Positions 11,254 through 21,875 are shown, counted from the stretch's first letter. The stretch is DNA of 64,000 nucleotides from an uncultured Flavobacteriaceae bacterium (GCA_943789305.1 CALSTP010000001.1:1565178-1629177), one strand, 5' to 3'. Notes: a model not told the origin generated them from the letters alone. Made by a program: numbers and translations.

Positions 11254-12216
11254 ATGTATCCATTAAAATTCAAGCCCATTTTAAAAGAACGTCTTTGGGG
11301 AGGTTCCAAACTAAGTGATGTTTTAGGAAAATCCACCCCCGATGGTAATGTCGGAGAAAGTTGGGAAATTTCTGCTGTTGAAGGAGATGTCTCGGTTGTT
11401 GACAATGGTGATTTAAAAGGATTGAATTTTCAAGACATCATCAATAAAAACCCCGTTGATGTTTTGGGAGAAAATGTTGTAAAGCGCTTTGGAAGGAAAT
11501 TTCCAATTCTCATAAAATTTATTGACGCAAAATTAGACTTATCCATTCAGTTACACCCCGATGATGAATTGGCAAAAAAACGTCACAATTCTCTTGGTAA
11601 AAAAGAGATGTGGTACATAATGGATGCTGCAGAAGAAGCAAATTTGATTATTGGATTCAATAGAACTATTCGAAAGGAAGAATATCAAAACAGTTTAAAA
11701 GAGAATACTCTTTTGGATTTATTGAATTACGAAAGTGTAAAAGAAGGGGATGCTTTTTTTATCAATACTGGTAAAATTCATGCAATTGGTGCTGGGGTTC
11801 TTCTGGCAGAAATTCAACAAACTTCTGATATTACTTACCGAGTTTTTGACTTTAATCGAAGAGACAAGAACAATAAACTTCGAGAATTACATAGCGAGAT
11901 GGCTTTGGATGCATTGGACTTTAAACAGCAAGACGATTTTAGGATCTCTTATTCGAAAAGAAAAAATGAGCCCAACAAAATAGTAGATTGTCCTTACTTT
12001 GTTACCCATTATATTCACCTCAATAAAAATTGTGAAATCGATCTTTCTGAAAGAGATTCCTTTACTATTTATATCTGTATTTTTGGGTCTGTAACAGTAG
12101 AAACAAAATTTGGAAATGTACTTCTTGAAAAAGGAGAAACTGTTTTAATTACTGCTCAAAATAAATTTGTTTCCCTTCAAACTTCAGAAGTAAAATTACT
12201 GGAAGTTACTCTATAA
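11254..12216 (+). CDS. manA: mannose-6-phosphate isomerase, class I
   Basis: Interconverts fructose-6-phosphate and mannose-6-phosphate, feeding mannose use and sugar-nucleotide synthesis. It is a short 320-aa cupin of the Bacillus ManA type. Probable zinc ligands are Q99 and H101 (LSIQLHPDD), E118 (GKKEMW) and H176 (GKIHAIGAG). Complete, with a normal ATG start. Confidence 0.93.
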   Translation: MYPLKFKPILKERLWGGSKLSDVLGKSTPDGNVGESWEISAVEGDVSVVDNGDLKGLNFQDIINKNPVDVLGENVVKRFGRKFPILIKFIDAKLDLSIQLHPDDELAKKRHNSLGKKEMWYIMDAAEEANLIIGFNRTIRKEEYQNSLKENTLLDLLNYESVKEGDAFFINTGKIHAIGAGVLLAEIQQTSDITYRVFDFNRRDKNNKLRELHSEMALDALDFKQQDDFRISYSKRKNEPNKIVDCPYFVTHYIHLNKNCEIDLSERDSFTIYICIFGSVTVETKFGNVLLEKGETVLITAQNKFVSLQTSEVKLLEVTL

Positions 12217-12282
12217 TTTTTTCAAATAATTAAACCTTTTTGAAAATACTTAATCTTACAGTAAACCTCAAAAACAATACCT

Positions 12283-12671
12283 ATGAACAAAACTATTTTA
12301 ATTCTATTGCTGAGTATTTCGATGATTTTTACTGGTCAAACAGAAAAAAAAATGATAAATTTACCCCAGAACAACGGGCAATCATCAAATCAAAAGAACT
12401 TTCATTAAAACTTGATTTGAATGAATCACAAGAGGCTAAACTTTTAGATTTATTGAAAACTACTTGGTCAAATAAATCACATAAAATAAATCATGAAAAC
12501 CTTTCTAAAGAGGAGAGATTCGCAAGACGCAGCGAACATCTCAATTCTCAAAAAGAATTTCAAAAAGAGTTGAAGAAAATTCTGACTAAATACCAATTTG
12601 AATCCTGGTTACAAATGCCCAAAAAGCAACTGCGAAAACATAAAATAAAACGGAATCCTAAAAAATGGTAA
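12283..12671 (+). pseudogene. Spy/CpxP-like periplasmic protein, one-base frameshift
   Basis: An ATG at 12283 opens a signal peptide (MNKTILILLLSISMIFTGQ). That frame dies within 40 residues, while the frame containing FTPEQRAIIKSKELSLKLDL continues to 12671. The two join perfectly if the A9 run at 12344-12352 had ten A's: ...GQTEKKNDKFTPEQRA..., 129 aa. The C-terminal part is helical, basic and resembles small Spy/CpxP-like (heavy-metal-resistance-like) proteins common in flavobacteria. A 143-aa open frame from a TTG at 12240 lacks the signal peptide and is probably misleading. Either a sequencing error, slippage-driven variation or a real break. Confidence 0.6.
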
Positions 12672-12679
12672 GAAACGGA

Positions 12680-13972
12680 TTAATGCTTTAAGTTTTTAAT
12701 TACTCGTTCAAATGCATCTAGGGTAAAATCAATATCATCATTGGACAAAGCATCGTTCAAAAAGTAACTTTCGAATGCACTGGGAGGGAGATAAATTCCT
12801 TCTTTTAGCATTCCATGAAAATAAGCCTTAAAAAAGTCATTGTTCCCATTTACTGCTGTTTGAAAATCGACTACTGGGGTTTCTGTAAAGTGAAGAGAAA
12901 TCATAGAGCCAAAACGATTGATCTGATAAGGTAAAGATGTGTTGGTGATACGTTCTTCCATTCCGCAGTGTAAACGTTCTGTTTTTTGATCCAAACGAGT
13001 ATATATTTCAGGCTGTTTTTGCAATGCTTGAAGCATTGCAAAACCTGCTGACATTGCAAGAGGGTTTCCGCTAAGTGTTCCAGCTTGATAAACTGGTCCT
13101 TCCGGTGCTAGGTAACTCATGATTTCATTTGATGCTGCAAAAGCTCCTACTGGAAGACCTCCACCAATAATTTTTCCAAAAGTGGCAATGTCTGCTTTAA
13201 TATGCAAACGTTCTTGAGCTCCACCTGCTGCCAAACGAAAACCTGTCATTACCTCATCAAAAACAAGAAGTGCCCCGTTTGAATCACAAAGTTGACGTAA
13301 GCCTTCTAAAAAACCTTTTTTTGGGGCAATACAACCCATGTTTCCTGCTACAGGTTCGACAATAATGGCGGCTATTTGATCTGAATGTTGTTCAAAAATG
13401 GTAGCGACAGAATCCAAATCATTGTATTCTGCTAAGAGTGTATCTTTCGCTGTTCCTTGAGTTACTCCCGGGCTGTTAGGAGCTCCAAAAGTTACTGCAC
13501 CACTTCCTGCTTGAATTAAAAAAGCATCTGAATGACCGTGGTAACAACCTGCAAATTTTATTATCTTTTCTCTATGGGTTACTCCTCGAGCTAAACGTAT
13601 GGCACTCATACAAGCCTCCGTTCCTGAATTCACAAAACGAATTTTATCAATGTTCGGAATCATAGCAACTGCCAATTCTGCTATTTCAGTTTCTAGGGCT
13701 GTTGGCATCCCAAAGGATGTTCCCTTTTTTGCTCTTTGACTTAGTGCTTCAATTACGAGTTCATAGGCGTGTCCTAAGATCATTGGACCCCAACTAGAAA
13801 TATAATCTATCAACCGATTACCGTCTACATCATAGAGATAAGCTCCCTTGGCTCTATCTACAAAAATTGGAGTTCCTCCTACGGACTTGAAGGCTCTTAC
13901 TGGAGAATTTACTCCGCCTGGAATTACTTTTTGAGCAGCTTCAAAAAGACTGCTACTTCGTTGATATTGCAT
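12680..13972 (-). CDS. hemL: glutamate-1-semialdehyde 2,1-aminomutase
   Basis: Forms 5-aminolevulinate from glutamate-1-semialdehyde in the C5 haem pathway. The 430-aa PLP enzyme has the N-terminal [24 protein letters not shown], the [14 protein letters not shown] block, the [10 protein letters not shown] Asp motif and the Schiff-base lysine in [14 protein letters not shown]. It follows the glucosaminidase gene directly (stop and start adjacent) and converges on the Spy-like gene. Confidence 0.96.
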   Translation of the reverse strand: MQYQRSSSLFEAAQKVIPGGVNSPVRAFKSVGGTPIFVDRAKGAYLYDVDGNRLIDYISSWGPMILGHAYELVIEALSQRAKKGTSFGMPTALETEIAELAVAMIPNIDKIRFVNSGTEACMSAIRLARGVTHREKIIKFAGCYHGHSDAFLIQAGSGAVTFGAPNSPGVTQGTAKDTLLAEYNDLDSVATIFEQHSDQIAAIIVEPVAGNMGCIAPKKGFLEGLRQLCDSNGALLVFDEVMTGFRLAAGGAQERLHIKADIATFGKIIGGGLPVGAFAASNEIMSYLAPEGPVYQAGTLSGNPLAMSAGFAMLQALQKQPEIYTRLDQKTERLHCGMEERITNTSLPYQINRFGSMISLHFTETPVVDFQTAVNGNNDFFKAYFHGMLKEGIYLPPSAFESYFLNDALSNDDIDFTLDAFERVIKNLKH

Positions 13973-14884
13973 TTATTTAGATTTTGATATAATCAATTCT
14001 TGACCTTTAAAAATTGTATTGTCTCGAAGATTATTTTCTTTTATTAGCTGGTTTACAGAAATGTTGTAGCGTCTTGAAATTGAGTACAAGGTGTCTCCTG
14101 TTACTACACGATGAATGTTTTTTCGAGCGCTTTTATTCGTTTTAGGATTTGATCTTTGAACAATTCTTTTCTGTTTCCCTTTTTTAACATCATATTGGTA
14201 TAACTGATAGCGTTCGATAATTCCAATAAGTTTTTTGGGATACTTGGGGTCTGTTGCATATCCTGCTTTCTTTAGTCCTTTTGCCCATGATTTATAATCT
14301 TTTCTGGGTAGCTTAAACAGAAAAGAATAGCGTTCTCTTCCACTTAGAAAAATGGAATGATCGCGATAGGATTCTGCAGGATCATCATAAGTTCTAAAAC
14401 ACTCTCCTTTTTCATCATCATCGTGATACATTCGCCCACCATTCCAATCTCGATGGCACTTAATTCCAAAGTGATTATTACCCTCGCGCGCCAATCTTCC
14501 TGAACCTGTTCCTGATTCTAAAATTCCTTGAGCTAGTGTAATACTTGCTGGTATTTTGTATTGCCACATTTCTGCTTGAGCAATAGGTGAAAATCGATCT
14601 AAATAGTCTTGAACTTTTTCAGCATAAGAGCGTTTTACTACTTTGGTTAAGGGTTTGTTGTTATTTTTCTTTGTAGGAATTTCTTTCTTTGAAACAACTT
14701 CTTTTTTCGTGCGAACAGTTTTAGTAACGCTACAACTAAAGATTAATAGTGCAAATAAACAAAGGGAAACCTTTCTTAATATTGAATGGTTGAACGTCCT
14801 TTCTGTTCTAGATGGCGATTGACTCCCTGGATTCCCTGAATTCCGCCTGTATGGATAATTAAGATGTTTTTTCCCCAACGCCAT
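13973..14884 (-). CDS. glucosaminidase with C-terminal LysM, lipoprotein
   Basis: Predicted peptidoglycan hydrolase. A hydrophobic signal ends in LLIFSC (lipobox-like). A Mannosyl-glycoprotein endo-beta-N-acetylglucosaminidase domain follows, with LAQGILESGTGSGRLA and NNHFGIKC and the catalytic Glu in LESG. A LysM repeat ends the protein (VTGDTLYSISRRYN...). The start is doubtful: the only standard in-frame starts (ATG 14884, TTG 14878) put about 37 unrelated residues before the signal, inside the upstream gene. The natural start beside the signal would be a non-standard ATA at 14782-14780. It overlaps the upstream desulfhydrase gene and abuts hemL, so the three form one transcription unit. 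Confidence 0.88.
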   Translation of the reverse strand: MALGKKHLNYPYRRNSGNPGSQSPSRTERTFNHSILRKVSLCLFALLIFSCSVTKTVRTKKEVVSKKEIPTKKNNNKPLTKVVKRSYAEKVQDYLDRFSPIAQAEMWQYKIPASITLAQGILESGTGSGRLAREGNNHFGIKCHRDWNGGRMYHDDDEKGECFRTYDDPAESYRDHSIFLSGRERYSFLFKLPRKDYKSWAKGLKKAGYATDPKYPKKLIGIIERYQLYQYDVKKGKQKRIVQRSNPKTNKSARKNIHRVVTGDTLYSISRRYNISVNQLIKENNLRDNTIFKGQELIISKSK

Positions 14885-15684
14885 TTTTTGTTTTTTATTA
14901 GTGTAAAAATACCAAAAACCATTTTCCCAGTATACAGGGGATCCAAAAGAATTTGATGTTGTTTATAAAAATCGTTAATGAATGTAATTATTTCAGATGG
15001 AAAAGTCCCATAGCCTCCGAAATCAAAATCATAAAGTAATTCCCATTGATTGTTATTGGTTGTAAAATTTCGAACAGTTTGATCTATCAAGGAGTCTTTA
15101 ACTACTACAAAACCCAACAACTCTTTTTCTGGAGCTGCCTGAACCAAGCCCGAAAAAGTTCCCCCTGTACCCACAGCACAACAAATTGTACTAAACTTGT
15201 GATCCTCTGCATTTAAAATTTCTTTACAGCCCTGAATTGCAAATTTATTGGTTCCCCCTTCTGGAATTAAATACGTCTTTGGATTATCCTCAATAAAACG
15301 GATGACTTGTTGGGCTTTATTTTTTAATCGATATGCACTTCGGGATATAAAATGCAGTTGCATGCCATGATCTTCACAAAAACTTAAAGTGGGGTTGCGT
15401 TGTTTTGATTCCAATTCCTCTCCACGAACAAATCCATGGGTTGGAATTTTTAATTCTGCTCCAGCAGCAGCTGTTGCGGCTAAATGATTTGAATATGCTC
15501 CGCCAAAAGTAATGATTGATGTTGCTTTATTTTCAAGGGCGTGTTTTAGGTTGTACTTTAACTTTCTGTATTTATTACCCGACACTTGGGGATGAATGAG
15601 GTCTTCTCTTTTTATTGTGATTGAAAACTCGTTTATTTGTGTAACGAATTGGTTTGGGATTTTAGGAGTAGCCTCAAATAACAT
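14776..15684 (-). CDS. D-cysteine desulfhydrase / ACC deaminase family PLP enzyme
   Basis: A fold-type II PLP enzyme of 302 aa. The PLP lysine is K38 in SGNKYRKLKYNL, and the phosphate-binding glycine loop (VGTGGTFSG) is near residue 167. The family includes D-cysteine desulfhydrase and 1-aminocyclopropane-1-carboxylate deaminase; sequence alone does not separate them, and most flavobacterial copies probably act on D-amino acids. It heads the unit desulfhydrase, glucosaminidase, hemL, all minus strand. Confidence 0.85.
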   Translation of the reverse strand: MLFEATPKIPNQFVTQINEFSITIKREDLIHPQVSGNKYRKLKYNLKHALENKATSIITFGGAYSNHLAATAAAGAELKIPTHGFVRGEELESKQRNPTLSFCEDHGMQLHFISRSAYRLKNKAQQVIRFIEDNPKTYLIPEGGTNKFAIQGCKEILNAEDHKFSTICCAVGTGGTFSGLVQAAPEKELLGFVVVKDSLIDQTVRNFTTNNNQWELLYDFDFGGYGTFPSEIITFINDFYKQHQILLDPLYTGKMVFGIFTLIKNKKWRWGKNILIIHTGGIQGIQGVNRHLEQKGRSTIQY

Positions 15685-15741
15685 ATTTAAATTTATTCCC
15701 CTAAATTAATTCATTTCAGAATAGCATACTAAAAAAGAATC

Positions 15742-15894
15742 ATGTTGGGTGGAAAAGAATTAAAGGAAGGTGATTTTTATATGTCATCCGACGGATATAA
15801 GGTCTTCACAGAGCAATACCACCTCAAAAGAGGTTACTGCTGTGAGAATGGCTGCAGGCATTGTCCCTATGATTTCAAAAAAAGAAAAAAGTAA
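15742..15894 (+). CDS. DUF5522 family small cysteine-rich protein
   Basis: A 50-aa gene from ATG 15742 to TAA 15892-15894. The core reads YKVFTEQYHLKRGYCC, then CRHCPYDF and a lysine-rich tail. The two CC/CxxC-type clusters (Cys 33, 34, 38 and 41, with His 40) suggest a metal site. It matches my memory of DUF5522, a tiny conserved Bacteroidota family of unknown function often found in core regions. Confidence 0.8.
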   Translation: MLGGKELKEGDFYMSSDGYKVFTEQYHLKRGYCCENGCRHCPYDFKKRKK

Positions 15895-15937
15895 AGGCAT
15901 GATTTTTGATAAAATTCTTTAGTAAGAAATACTTTTT

Positions 15938-16477
15938 ATGAAAAATACACTTCTTATATTTTTAAGTTTTATAATTTTTAGTTGCAGTAGTATTCGAGTT
16001 TATCATGATTTCGACACCAGTGTTGATTTTGATTCTTACACCACTTATGCGTTTTTCAAGCCTGGTATTGATGAAGTTGAAATTTCGGACTTGGATAAAA
16101 AAAGAATTTTAAAAGCCATTGAAACTGAATTGGTAAACAAGAGTCTTTCTCCCTCTGACACTCCTGAACTTCTAGTTAATATTGCTGTTAAGTCTTCTAA
16201 TGATGTCTACATCAACAACTGGAATGGTTTGGGTTATGGTTGGGGATGGGGATATGGCTGGGGTTATGGCTGGGGATGGCCACAGAATAATATCGCAACT
16301 GTGAGTTCTCAAACCAACGGCATACTCTTTGTTGATTTGATTGATGCAAAATCCAAACAACTTGTCTGGCAAGGAAAAGGAAGGGGTTTTATCAATGAAT
16401 ACTCGAAGAAAAGAGACCAGCGAATTCAGGGGTTTGTTACAGAAATCTTAAAAAACTACCCTCCAAGTTTAGAATAA
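15938..16477 (+). CDS. DUF4136 family lipoprotein
   Basis: A 179-aa lipoprotein: signal MKNTLLIFLSFIIFSC with Cys 16 in the lipobox, then the DUF4136 opening DFDTSVDFDSYTTYAFF. A low-complexity GYGWGWGYGWGYGWGW block at about residues 99-114 separates the two halves of the domain; such Gly-Trp-Tyr inserts are common in this family. Function unknown, probably periplasmic face of the outer membrane. Confidence 0.88.
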   Translation: MKNTLLIFLSFIIFSCSSIRVYHDFDTSVDFDSYTTYAFFKPGIDEVEISDLDKKRILKAIETELVNKSLSPSDTPELLVNIAVKSSNDVYINNWNGLGYGWGWGYGWGYGWGWPQNNIATVSSQTNGILFVDLIDAKSKQLVWQGKGRGFINEYSKKRDQRIQGFVTEILKNYPPSLE

Positions 16478-16531
16478 ATTACCCTCGTGATTGAAGTTTA
16501 GTTTTGATGGGGTTCATGTGATGGAAAAGGT

Positions 16532-16539
16532 TACCTTTG
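16532..16539 (+). promoter_or_regulatory. possible sulP promoter -7 element
   Basis: TACCTTTG fits TAnnTTTG. A TTG lies 25 nt upstream (16504-16506), which is longer than the usual 19-21, so this is a weak call. The predicted transcript would start about 18 nt before the TTG start codon of the transporter. Confidence 0.35.
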
Positions 16540-16562
16540 CGCCTTTGTAAAAATACCATTCC

Positions 16563-18176
16563 TTGAAAACACTTTTTAGAAACTTTAGTCAAAACCCAAA
16601 AAATGATATCCTTTCTGGATTAACCGTAGCATTAGCTTTAGTCCCAGAGGCAGTTGCTTTTGCTTTTATTGCCGGTATCGATCCACTCGTGGGACTTTAC
16701 GGTGCTTTTATGATGGGAATTGTAACCTCAATTTTTGGAGGGAGACCTGGAATGATTTCTGGTGCAACAGGAGCAATGGCAGTTGTTATGGTTCATATGA
16801 TTCAGCAAGGAAATGAAGCTGGAAAAGCTTTGGAACAACCCATTGAAAATTTAGGTTTACACTGGCTTTTTATCACTTTACTTATTGTTGGTATAATTCA
16901 AGTTTCTGCAGGGATTTTTAAACTCGGTAAATTTGTTCGATTAATTCCTCATTCGGTAATGATGGGTTTTGTAAACGGATTAGCTATTGTTATTTTCTTA
17001 TCTCAATTGGGATTGTTTCAAAAATCTAATGCCTCTAGTGTTCAATGGATTCAAGGAACGGAATTATACACAATGCTTGCTTTAGTTGTAATGACCATGC
17101 TCATCATGTATTTCTTACCCAAACTGACTACCAAGGTTCCCGCAGCTCTTGTAGCTATTGTAAGTGTTGCTTTGGTTACTGTTCTTGGAGGAATTGAAGT
17201 TTCTACTGTAGGTTCTTTTATCAGAGAAGGTGGTGGTGAGGGGTTACAAGGGGGACTACCCGTTTTTCAAGGACAAATATTTGAATTATTTTATACTCTG
17301 GAAGGTCATTGGAACTTGATCTTACCTACTGCATTTTTATTGGCTTCGGTTGGGCTTATAGAGTCTTTGATGACTTTAAATTTAGTTGATGAAATAACAC
17401 AAACTCGTGGAAGTGGTAACCGAGAGTGTTTGGCTCAAGGTGGAGCTAATTTCTTAAATGGCCTTTTTGGAGGAATGGGTGGTTGTGCTATGATTGGTCA
17501 ATCCATCATCAATGTAAATTCTGGAGGTAGAGGGCGTTTATCGGGAATTATAGCTTCAATTTCCTTGTTGCTATTTGTCCTTTTTGGATCCAGTATAATC
17601 GAACAGATTCCAATCGCAGCTCTTGTAGGGGTAATGTTCATGGTTGTTATTGGGACTTTTGCTTGGAGTAGTTTCAGAATTTTACGGAAAATTCCAAAAT
17701 CAGATGCTTTTGTTTTAATAACCGTATCTGCAGTTACGGTATGGCAGGATCTTGCAATTGCTGTTATTGTTGGGGTTATTATTTCAGCATTAGTTTTTGC
17801 ATGGGAAAATGCAACCATGATTCGAGCTCGAAAACGCTTTAAAGAAGACGGAACCAAAGTATATGAAATTTGGGGGCCTTTATTTTTTGGTTCTATTCAA
17901 AACTTCAATTCCAAATTTGACATTCAAAAAGATCCAGAAATCATTGAAATTGATTTTATAGAGTCTCGAGTAAGTGATCATTCTGGAATTGAAGCAATTG
18001 AAAATTTAATTGGGAAATACAGAGGAGTAAACAAAAAGGTAAGACTTACTCACCTGAGTCCTGAATGTAAATCCCTACTTCTCAAAGCGAATCCTACTTT
18101 TGAAAGAAGTATTGTTGCTTCTATTGATGACCCTCGGTATTACGTAGTAACCGATTTAGTGGATCGAGAAATCTAG
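16563..18176 (+). CDS. SulP family inorganic anion transporter
   Basis: A 537-aa inner-membrane protein with about 10-12 hydrophobic helices in residues 15-420 and a cytoplasmic STAS domain at about 435-530. The SulP signature is clear (LSGLTVALALVPEAVAFAFIAG near residues 16-37). The fold transports sulfate, bicarbonate or other anions, and the substrate cannot be read from sequence. The start is a TTG at 16563; the next segment KTLFRNFSQNPKNDILSG matches the family N-terminus, so I accept it. It ends 2 bp from the convergent alaS stop. Confidence 0.92.
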   Translation: MKTLFRNFSQNPKNDILSGLTVALALVPEAVAFAFIAGIDPLVGLYGAFMMGIVTSIFGGRPGMISGATGAMAVVMVHMIQQGNEAGKALEQPIENLGLHWLFITLLIVGIIQVSAGIFKLGKFVRLIPHSVMMGFVNGLAIVIFLSQLGLFQKSNASSVQWIQGTELYTMLALVVMTMLIMYFLPKLTTKVPAALVAIVSVALVTVLGGIEVSTVGSFIREGGGEGLQGGLPVFQGQIFELFYTLEGHWNLILPTAFLLASVGLIESLMTLNLVDEITQTRGSGNRECLAQGGANFLNGLFGGMGGCAMIGQSIINVNSGGRGRLSGIIASISLLLFVLFGSSIIEQIPIAALVGVMFMVVIGTFAWSSFRILRKIPKSDAFVLITVSAVTVWQDLAIAVIVGVIISALVFAWENATMIRARKRFKEDGTKVYEIWGPLFFGSIQNFNSKFDIQKDPEIIEIDFIESRVSDHSGIEAIENLIGKYRGVNKKVRLTHLSPECKSLLLKANPTFERSIVASIDDPRYYVVTDLVDREI

Positions 18177-18178
18177 GT

Positions 18179-20791
18179 TTATTCAATAAAACTAGAAGCT
18201 TCATTCAACAGAGCAGGGATTCCCTCGGGCTGCTTTCCTCCTGCGGTTGCAAAGAATGCTTGCCCACCTCCACCTCCATGAATGTGTTTTCCTAGGGCTT
18301 TGACAATATCTCCTGCATTAAGTGATCGTGCTGCTACTAGGGGTTTTGAAATGTAACAACTTACCACTGGCTTCCCTCCTTTTTGGGTAACCAAGACCAA
18401 AAAGACATCTTCTTTTCCATTTCCCATATCAAAGGCTAAATCTTTAATCGCTGAAGGTGAAAGTGATACTTCTGCTGCTAAAAAAGAAACGCCATTGATT
18501 ATTTTTATTTGAGCCTCTAATTCCTGCTTTACAATTTGAATTTGGATTTTTGAAAGCGTTTCAAGTTCTTTTTTTAAGGTCGTATTTTCAGCTTGCAAAT
18601 TACTTATTGCTTTGATTGGATCTTGTGGGTTTTTCAAATTTTCATTGATGCTGTTCAAGGTTGCTTCTTGAGATTCAAAAAAGTCCTGAACCGCTTTCCC
18701 TGTAATTGCCTCAATCCTTCTAATTCCAGAAGCAACAGCACTTTCAGATTTTATTTTGAAATGCCAAATGTCGGCAGTATTTTTTACATGTGTACCTCCA
18801 CACAATTCGATGGATGTTCCAAATCGAATGGTACGAACCGAATCTCCATATTTCTCACCAAACAAAGCCATTGCTCCAGAAGCCATTGCTTCTGCAATGG
18901 GTACTGCTCGGTTTTCTTCCAAACTTATTTTTTCGTTTATTTTCTGGTTGACAAATGTTTCGACAGACTTAATTTCTTCTGAGGTTACTTTAGCAAAGTG
19001 AGAAAAGTCAAATCGTAAGTTTACACCGTTAACCATGGAGCCCTTTTGCTCTATATGAGATCCCAATATCTCTCTCAATGCTTGGTGCATTAAATGAGTT
19101 GCTGAGTGATTACATTCCGAACGAAATCGATTTTCAGCATTTACTTGGGCAGTGAATGAATCTGAAATATTTTCAGGTAAGTGTTTGGTGTAATGAACAA
19201 TTAAGTTGTTTTCTTTTTTAGTATCAATAATGCTACTTTTGTTTCCTTTTGAATCTATTAAAAAACCGGTGTCTCCTAATTGTCCTCCTCCTTCAGAATA
19301 AAAAGGAGTTGTATTTAATACCAATTGGTGTTGATTCCCAGATTTTACTGACTTAATTTTTCGATATCGAACTACTTTGACTTGAACTTCCAGATTATCA
19401 TAACCCACAAAACCATCGATTTCAAGTTTGTTTACCTCTGTCCAATCCTCAGCACTTGAACTTGATGCTGCTCGTGATCTTACTTTCTGTTGGGTCATAG
19501 CTTTTTGAAAACCTTTTTCATCTACCTCATACCCTTTTTCACGAGCTATTAGTGCAGTTAAATCTAAGGGGAAACCATAGGTGTCATAGAGTTCGAAAAC
19601 CTCTTCTCCTTTGAGCATCTTAGTTTTGGTTTTTGAAATCAATTCGTCTAACAACAAAAGTCCTTGGTTGAGGGTTTTTAAAAAAGAAACTTCTTCTTCT
19701 CTAATTACATTTTTTGCGAGCTTTTTTTGCTGAATTAATTCTGGAAAAACAGCACCCATTTGGCTTTCTAAACGATCGACTAAAGCAAAAATAAAAGGTT
19801 CTTTAAGGTCTAAAAAAGTATATCCATAACGAATTGCTCTTCTTAAGATTCTTCGGATCACATATCCAGATCCTGTATTGCTCGGTAGTTGCCCGTCGGC
19901 AATTGCAAAATAAACTGTTCGAACGTGATCCGAAATTACCCTCATGGCGCGATCTACCGTTTCTTCTTTACCATAAACAAGTTTGGTTTTTTGCTCTATT
20001 TCGTTGATCAGTGGTGTGAATACATCGGTATCATAATTTGATGTTTTGTTTTGTAAAACCATACACAAACGTTCAAACCCCATTCCGGTATCAATATGCT
20101 GGGCGGGAAGTTTTTCCAGACTTCCGTTTGCTTTTCGATTAAATTCAATAAATACCAAATTCCAAACTTCTACTACTTGGGGATGATCCATATTTACTAA
20201 CAAAGCTCCTGAAACCGTTTTTTTTTCTTCAGCAGAACGCATGTCTACGTGAATTTCTGAACAAGGGCCACAAGGACCTTGATCTCCCATTTCCCAAAAA
20301 TTATCTTCTTTATTACCGAGAAGGATCCGATTTTCTGGAAGTGTTTTTTTCCAAAAATCGTAGGCTTCGTTATCTTTTTCTAAACCATCTTCTTTACTTC
20401 CTTCGAAGATGGTTACGTATAAGATGGAAGGATCTATTTTATAAACATCAACCAACAATTCCCATGCCCAGGATATAGCTTCTTCTTTAAAGTAATCACC
20501 AAAACTCCAATTTCCAAGCATTTCAAAAAAAGTGTGATGATAGGTATCTATTCCTACTTCTTCCAAGTCATTGTGTTTCCCAGAAACCCTCAAACATTTT
20601 TGAGTGTCTGCAACTCGAACATTTTTAGGAACACTATTACCTAAAAAATACTCTTTAAACTGGTTCATTCCTGCATTAGTAAACATCAAAGTAGGGTCAT
20701 TCTTTATAACCATAGGTGCAGAGGGTACAATCTGATGGGATTTAGATGCAAAAAAATCTAAAAATTTTTGACGTACTTCAGCTGATTTCAT
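18179..20791 (-). CDS. alaS: alanyl-tRNA synthetase
   Basis: Charges tRNA-Ala and edits mis-charged Ser/Gly. The 870-aa protein has the class II core at the N-terminus ([33 protein letters not shown]). The editing domain has HSATH near residue 562 and CGGTHVK near 663. The C-terminal oligomerisation domain ends with the glycine-rich [14 protein letters not shown]. Complete, ATG start. Confidence 0.97.
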   Translation of the reverse strand: MKSAEVRQKFLDFFASKSHQIVPSAPMVIKNDPTLMFTNAGMNQFKEYFLGNSVPKNVRVADTQKCLRVSGKHNDLEEVGIDTYHHTFFEMLGNWSFGDYFKEEAISWAWELLVDVYKIDPSILYVTIFEGSKEDGLEKDNEAYDFWKKTLPENRILLGNKEDNFWEMGDQGPCGPCSEIHVDMRSAEEKKTVSGALLVNMDHPQVVEVWNLVFIEFNRKANGSLEKLPAQHIDTGMGFERLCMVLQNKTSNYDTDVFTPLINEIEQKTKLVYGKEETVDRAMRVISDHVRTVYFAIADGQLPSNTGSGYVIRRILRRAIRYGYTFLDLKEPFIFALVDRLESQMGAVFPELIQQKKLAKNVIREEEVSFLKTLNQGLLLLDELISKTKTKMLKGEEVFELYDTYGFPLDLTALIAREKGYEVDEKGFQKAMTQQKVRSRAASSSSAEDWTEVNKLEIDGFVGYDNLEVQVKVVRYRKIKSVKSGNQHQLVLNTTPFYSEGGGQLGDTGFLIDSKGNKSSIIDTKKENNLIVHYTKHLPENISDSFTAQVNAENRFRSECNHSATHLMHQALREILGSHIEQKGSMVNGVNLRFDFSHFAKVTSEEIKSVETFVNQKINEKISLEENRAVPIAEAMASGAMALFGEKYGDSVRTIRFGTSIELCGGTHVKNTADIWHFKIKSESAVASGIRRIEAITGKAVQDFFESQEATLNSINENLKNPQDPIKAISNLQAENTTLKKELETLSKIQIQIVKQELEAQIKIINGVSFLAAEVSLSPSAIKDLAFDMGNGKEDVFLVLVTQKGGKPVVSCYISKPLVAARSLNAGDIVKALGKHIHGGGGGQAFFATAGGKQPEGIPALLNEASSFIE

Positions 20792-20834
20792 TCAATAGTC
20801 GTTTTATAAGTTCCATGCAAAATATAAATTTTAC

Positions 20835-20842
20835 TATATTTG
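20835..20842 (+). promoter_or_regulatory. probable promoter -7 element for the M23 peptidase gene
   Basis: TATATTTG is a full match to TAnnTTTG. It lies 55 nt before the ATG at 20898, in the divergent gap with alaS. I see no TTG at the ideal -33 distance. Confidence 0.45.
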
Positions 20843-20897
20843 CTTCAAGTTTTACTTCTCTATGCAAAAGAAATGAAAATTTACAAGAATACTGTTC

Positions 20898-21875
20898 ATG
20901 GCTAAGGTTAAATATTACTACGACTCCGAAACCCTTTCGTACAGACCAATTTCTTCTGGAAAAGGACCAAAGATTTCGAATTTACTTTTGTTTTTAATAT
21001 CATCTCTTCTTTTTGGAATTATTGCCTTATTGACTCTGTTGAATACCAATGTAATTAAAACCCCAAAAGAAATACTTCAAGATCGTGAACTTCGAAATTA
21101 TAAACTTCAGTTTGAATTATTGAATCGCAGAATTGGTCAAATGCAAAATGTATTGACCAATATTGAAGAACGTGACGATGATATTTACAGAATCTATTTT
21201 GAAGCTAGTCCAATTCCAAAAGAACAGCGAAGAGCGGGTTTTGGTGGGGTTAACCGCTATGATTATCTCGAAGGATACAACAATTCAAATGTGATTATAA
21301 ATACAACCAAGCAAATCGATGTTTTATCTAAAATGCTTGTAGTACAATCCGAATCTCTGGAGGAAATACAAAAACTGGCAGAACGAAAAGAAGAGCTCTT
21401 AGCCTCTATACCATCGATACAACCGGTTCGTGAAGAGAATCTAAAACGTATGGCATCAGGGTTTGGATGGAGAATAGATCCTTTTACAAAGACAAGAAAA
21501 ATGCACAAAGGCATGGATTTTTCAGCTAATCGTGGAACCCCAGTGTACGCAACGGGAGATGGTAAAGTTGTTCGAGCTGATAATCGTGCTTCTGGCTATG
21601 GAAAACACATTAGAATTGACCACGGTTTTGGATATGTAAGTCTTTACGCTCATCTCAACAAATACAATATAAAAAGAGGAGCAAAAGTCAAAAGAGGTGA
21701 TATAATCGGATTTGTAGGTAATACTGGACGATCTGTAGCTCCTCACCTACACTACGAGATTATAAAGGATAACAAAAAAATTAATCCTTTGAATTTCTAC
21801 TACGGCAATCTGAGTACTTCAGAATTTGATGCACTTCTTGCCCAAGCTTCACAAGAAAATCAATCCTTTGACTAG
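20898..21875 (+). CDS. M23 family metallopeptidase, membrane-anchored
   Basis: A 325-aa peptidoglycan endopeptidase of the LytM/NlpD type. One transmembrane helix at about residues 28-50 is followed by a coiled region of about 130 residues. The LytM domain at about 185-300 has zinc ligands in HKGMD and HLHYE (HxxxD and HxH). All catalytic residues are present, so it could be active rather than a NlpD-like activator. Its stop is 3 bp before the MerR gene start, so the two are probably one transcript. Confidence 0.92.
   Translation: MAKVKYYYDSETLSYRPISSGKGPKISNLLLFLISSLLFGIIALLTLLNTNVIKTPKEILQDRELRNYKLQFELLNRRIGQMQNVLTNIEERDDDIYRIYFEASPIPKEQRRAGFGGVNRYDYLEGYNNSNVIINTTKQIDVLSKMLVVQSESLEEIQKLAERKEELLASIPSIQPVREENLKRMASGFGWRIDPFTKTRKMHKGMDFSANRGTPVYATGDGKVVRADNRASGYGKHIRIDHGFGYVSLYAHLNKYNIKRGAKVKRGDIIGFVGNTGRSVAPHLHYEIIKDNKKINPLNFYYGNLSTSEFDALLAQASQENQSFD

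Noticed and set aside
16215-16290. DNA tandem repeat near 16240
   Set aside because: It encodes the Gly-Trp-Tyr segment inside the DUF4136 protein and is normal for that family.
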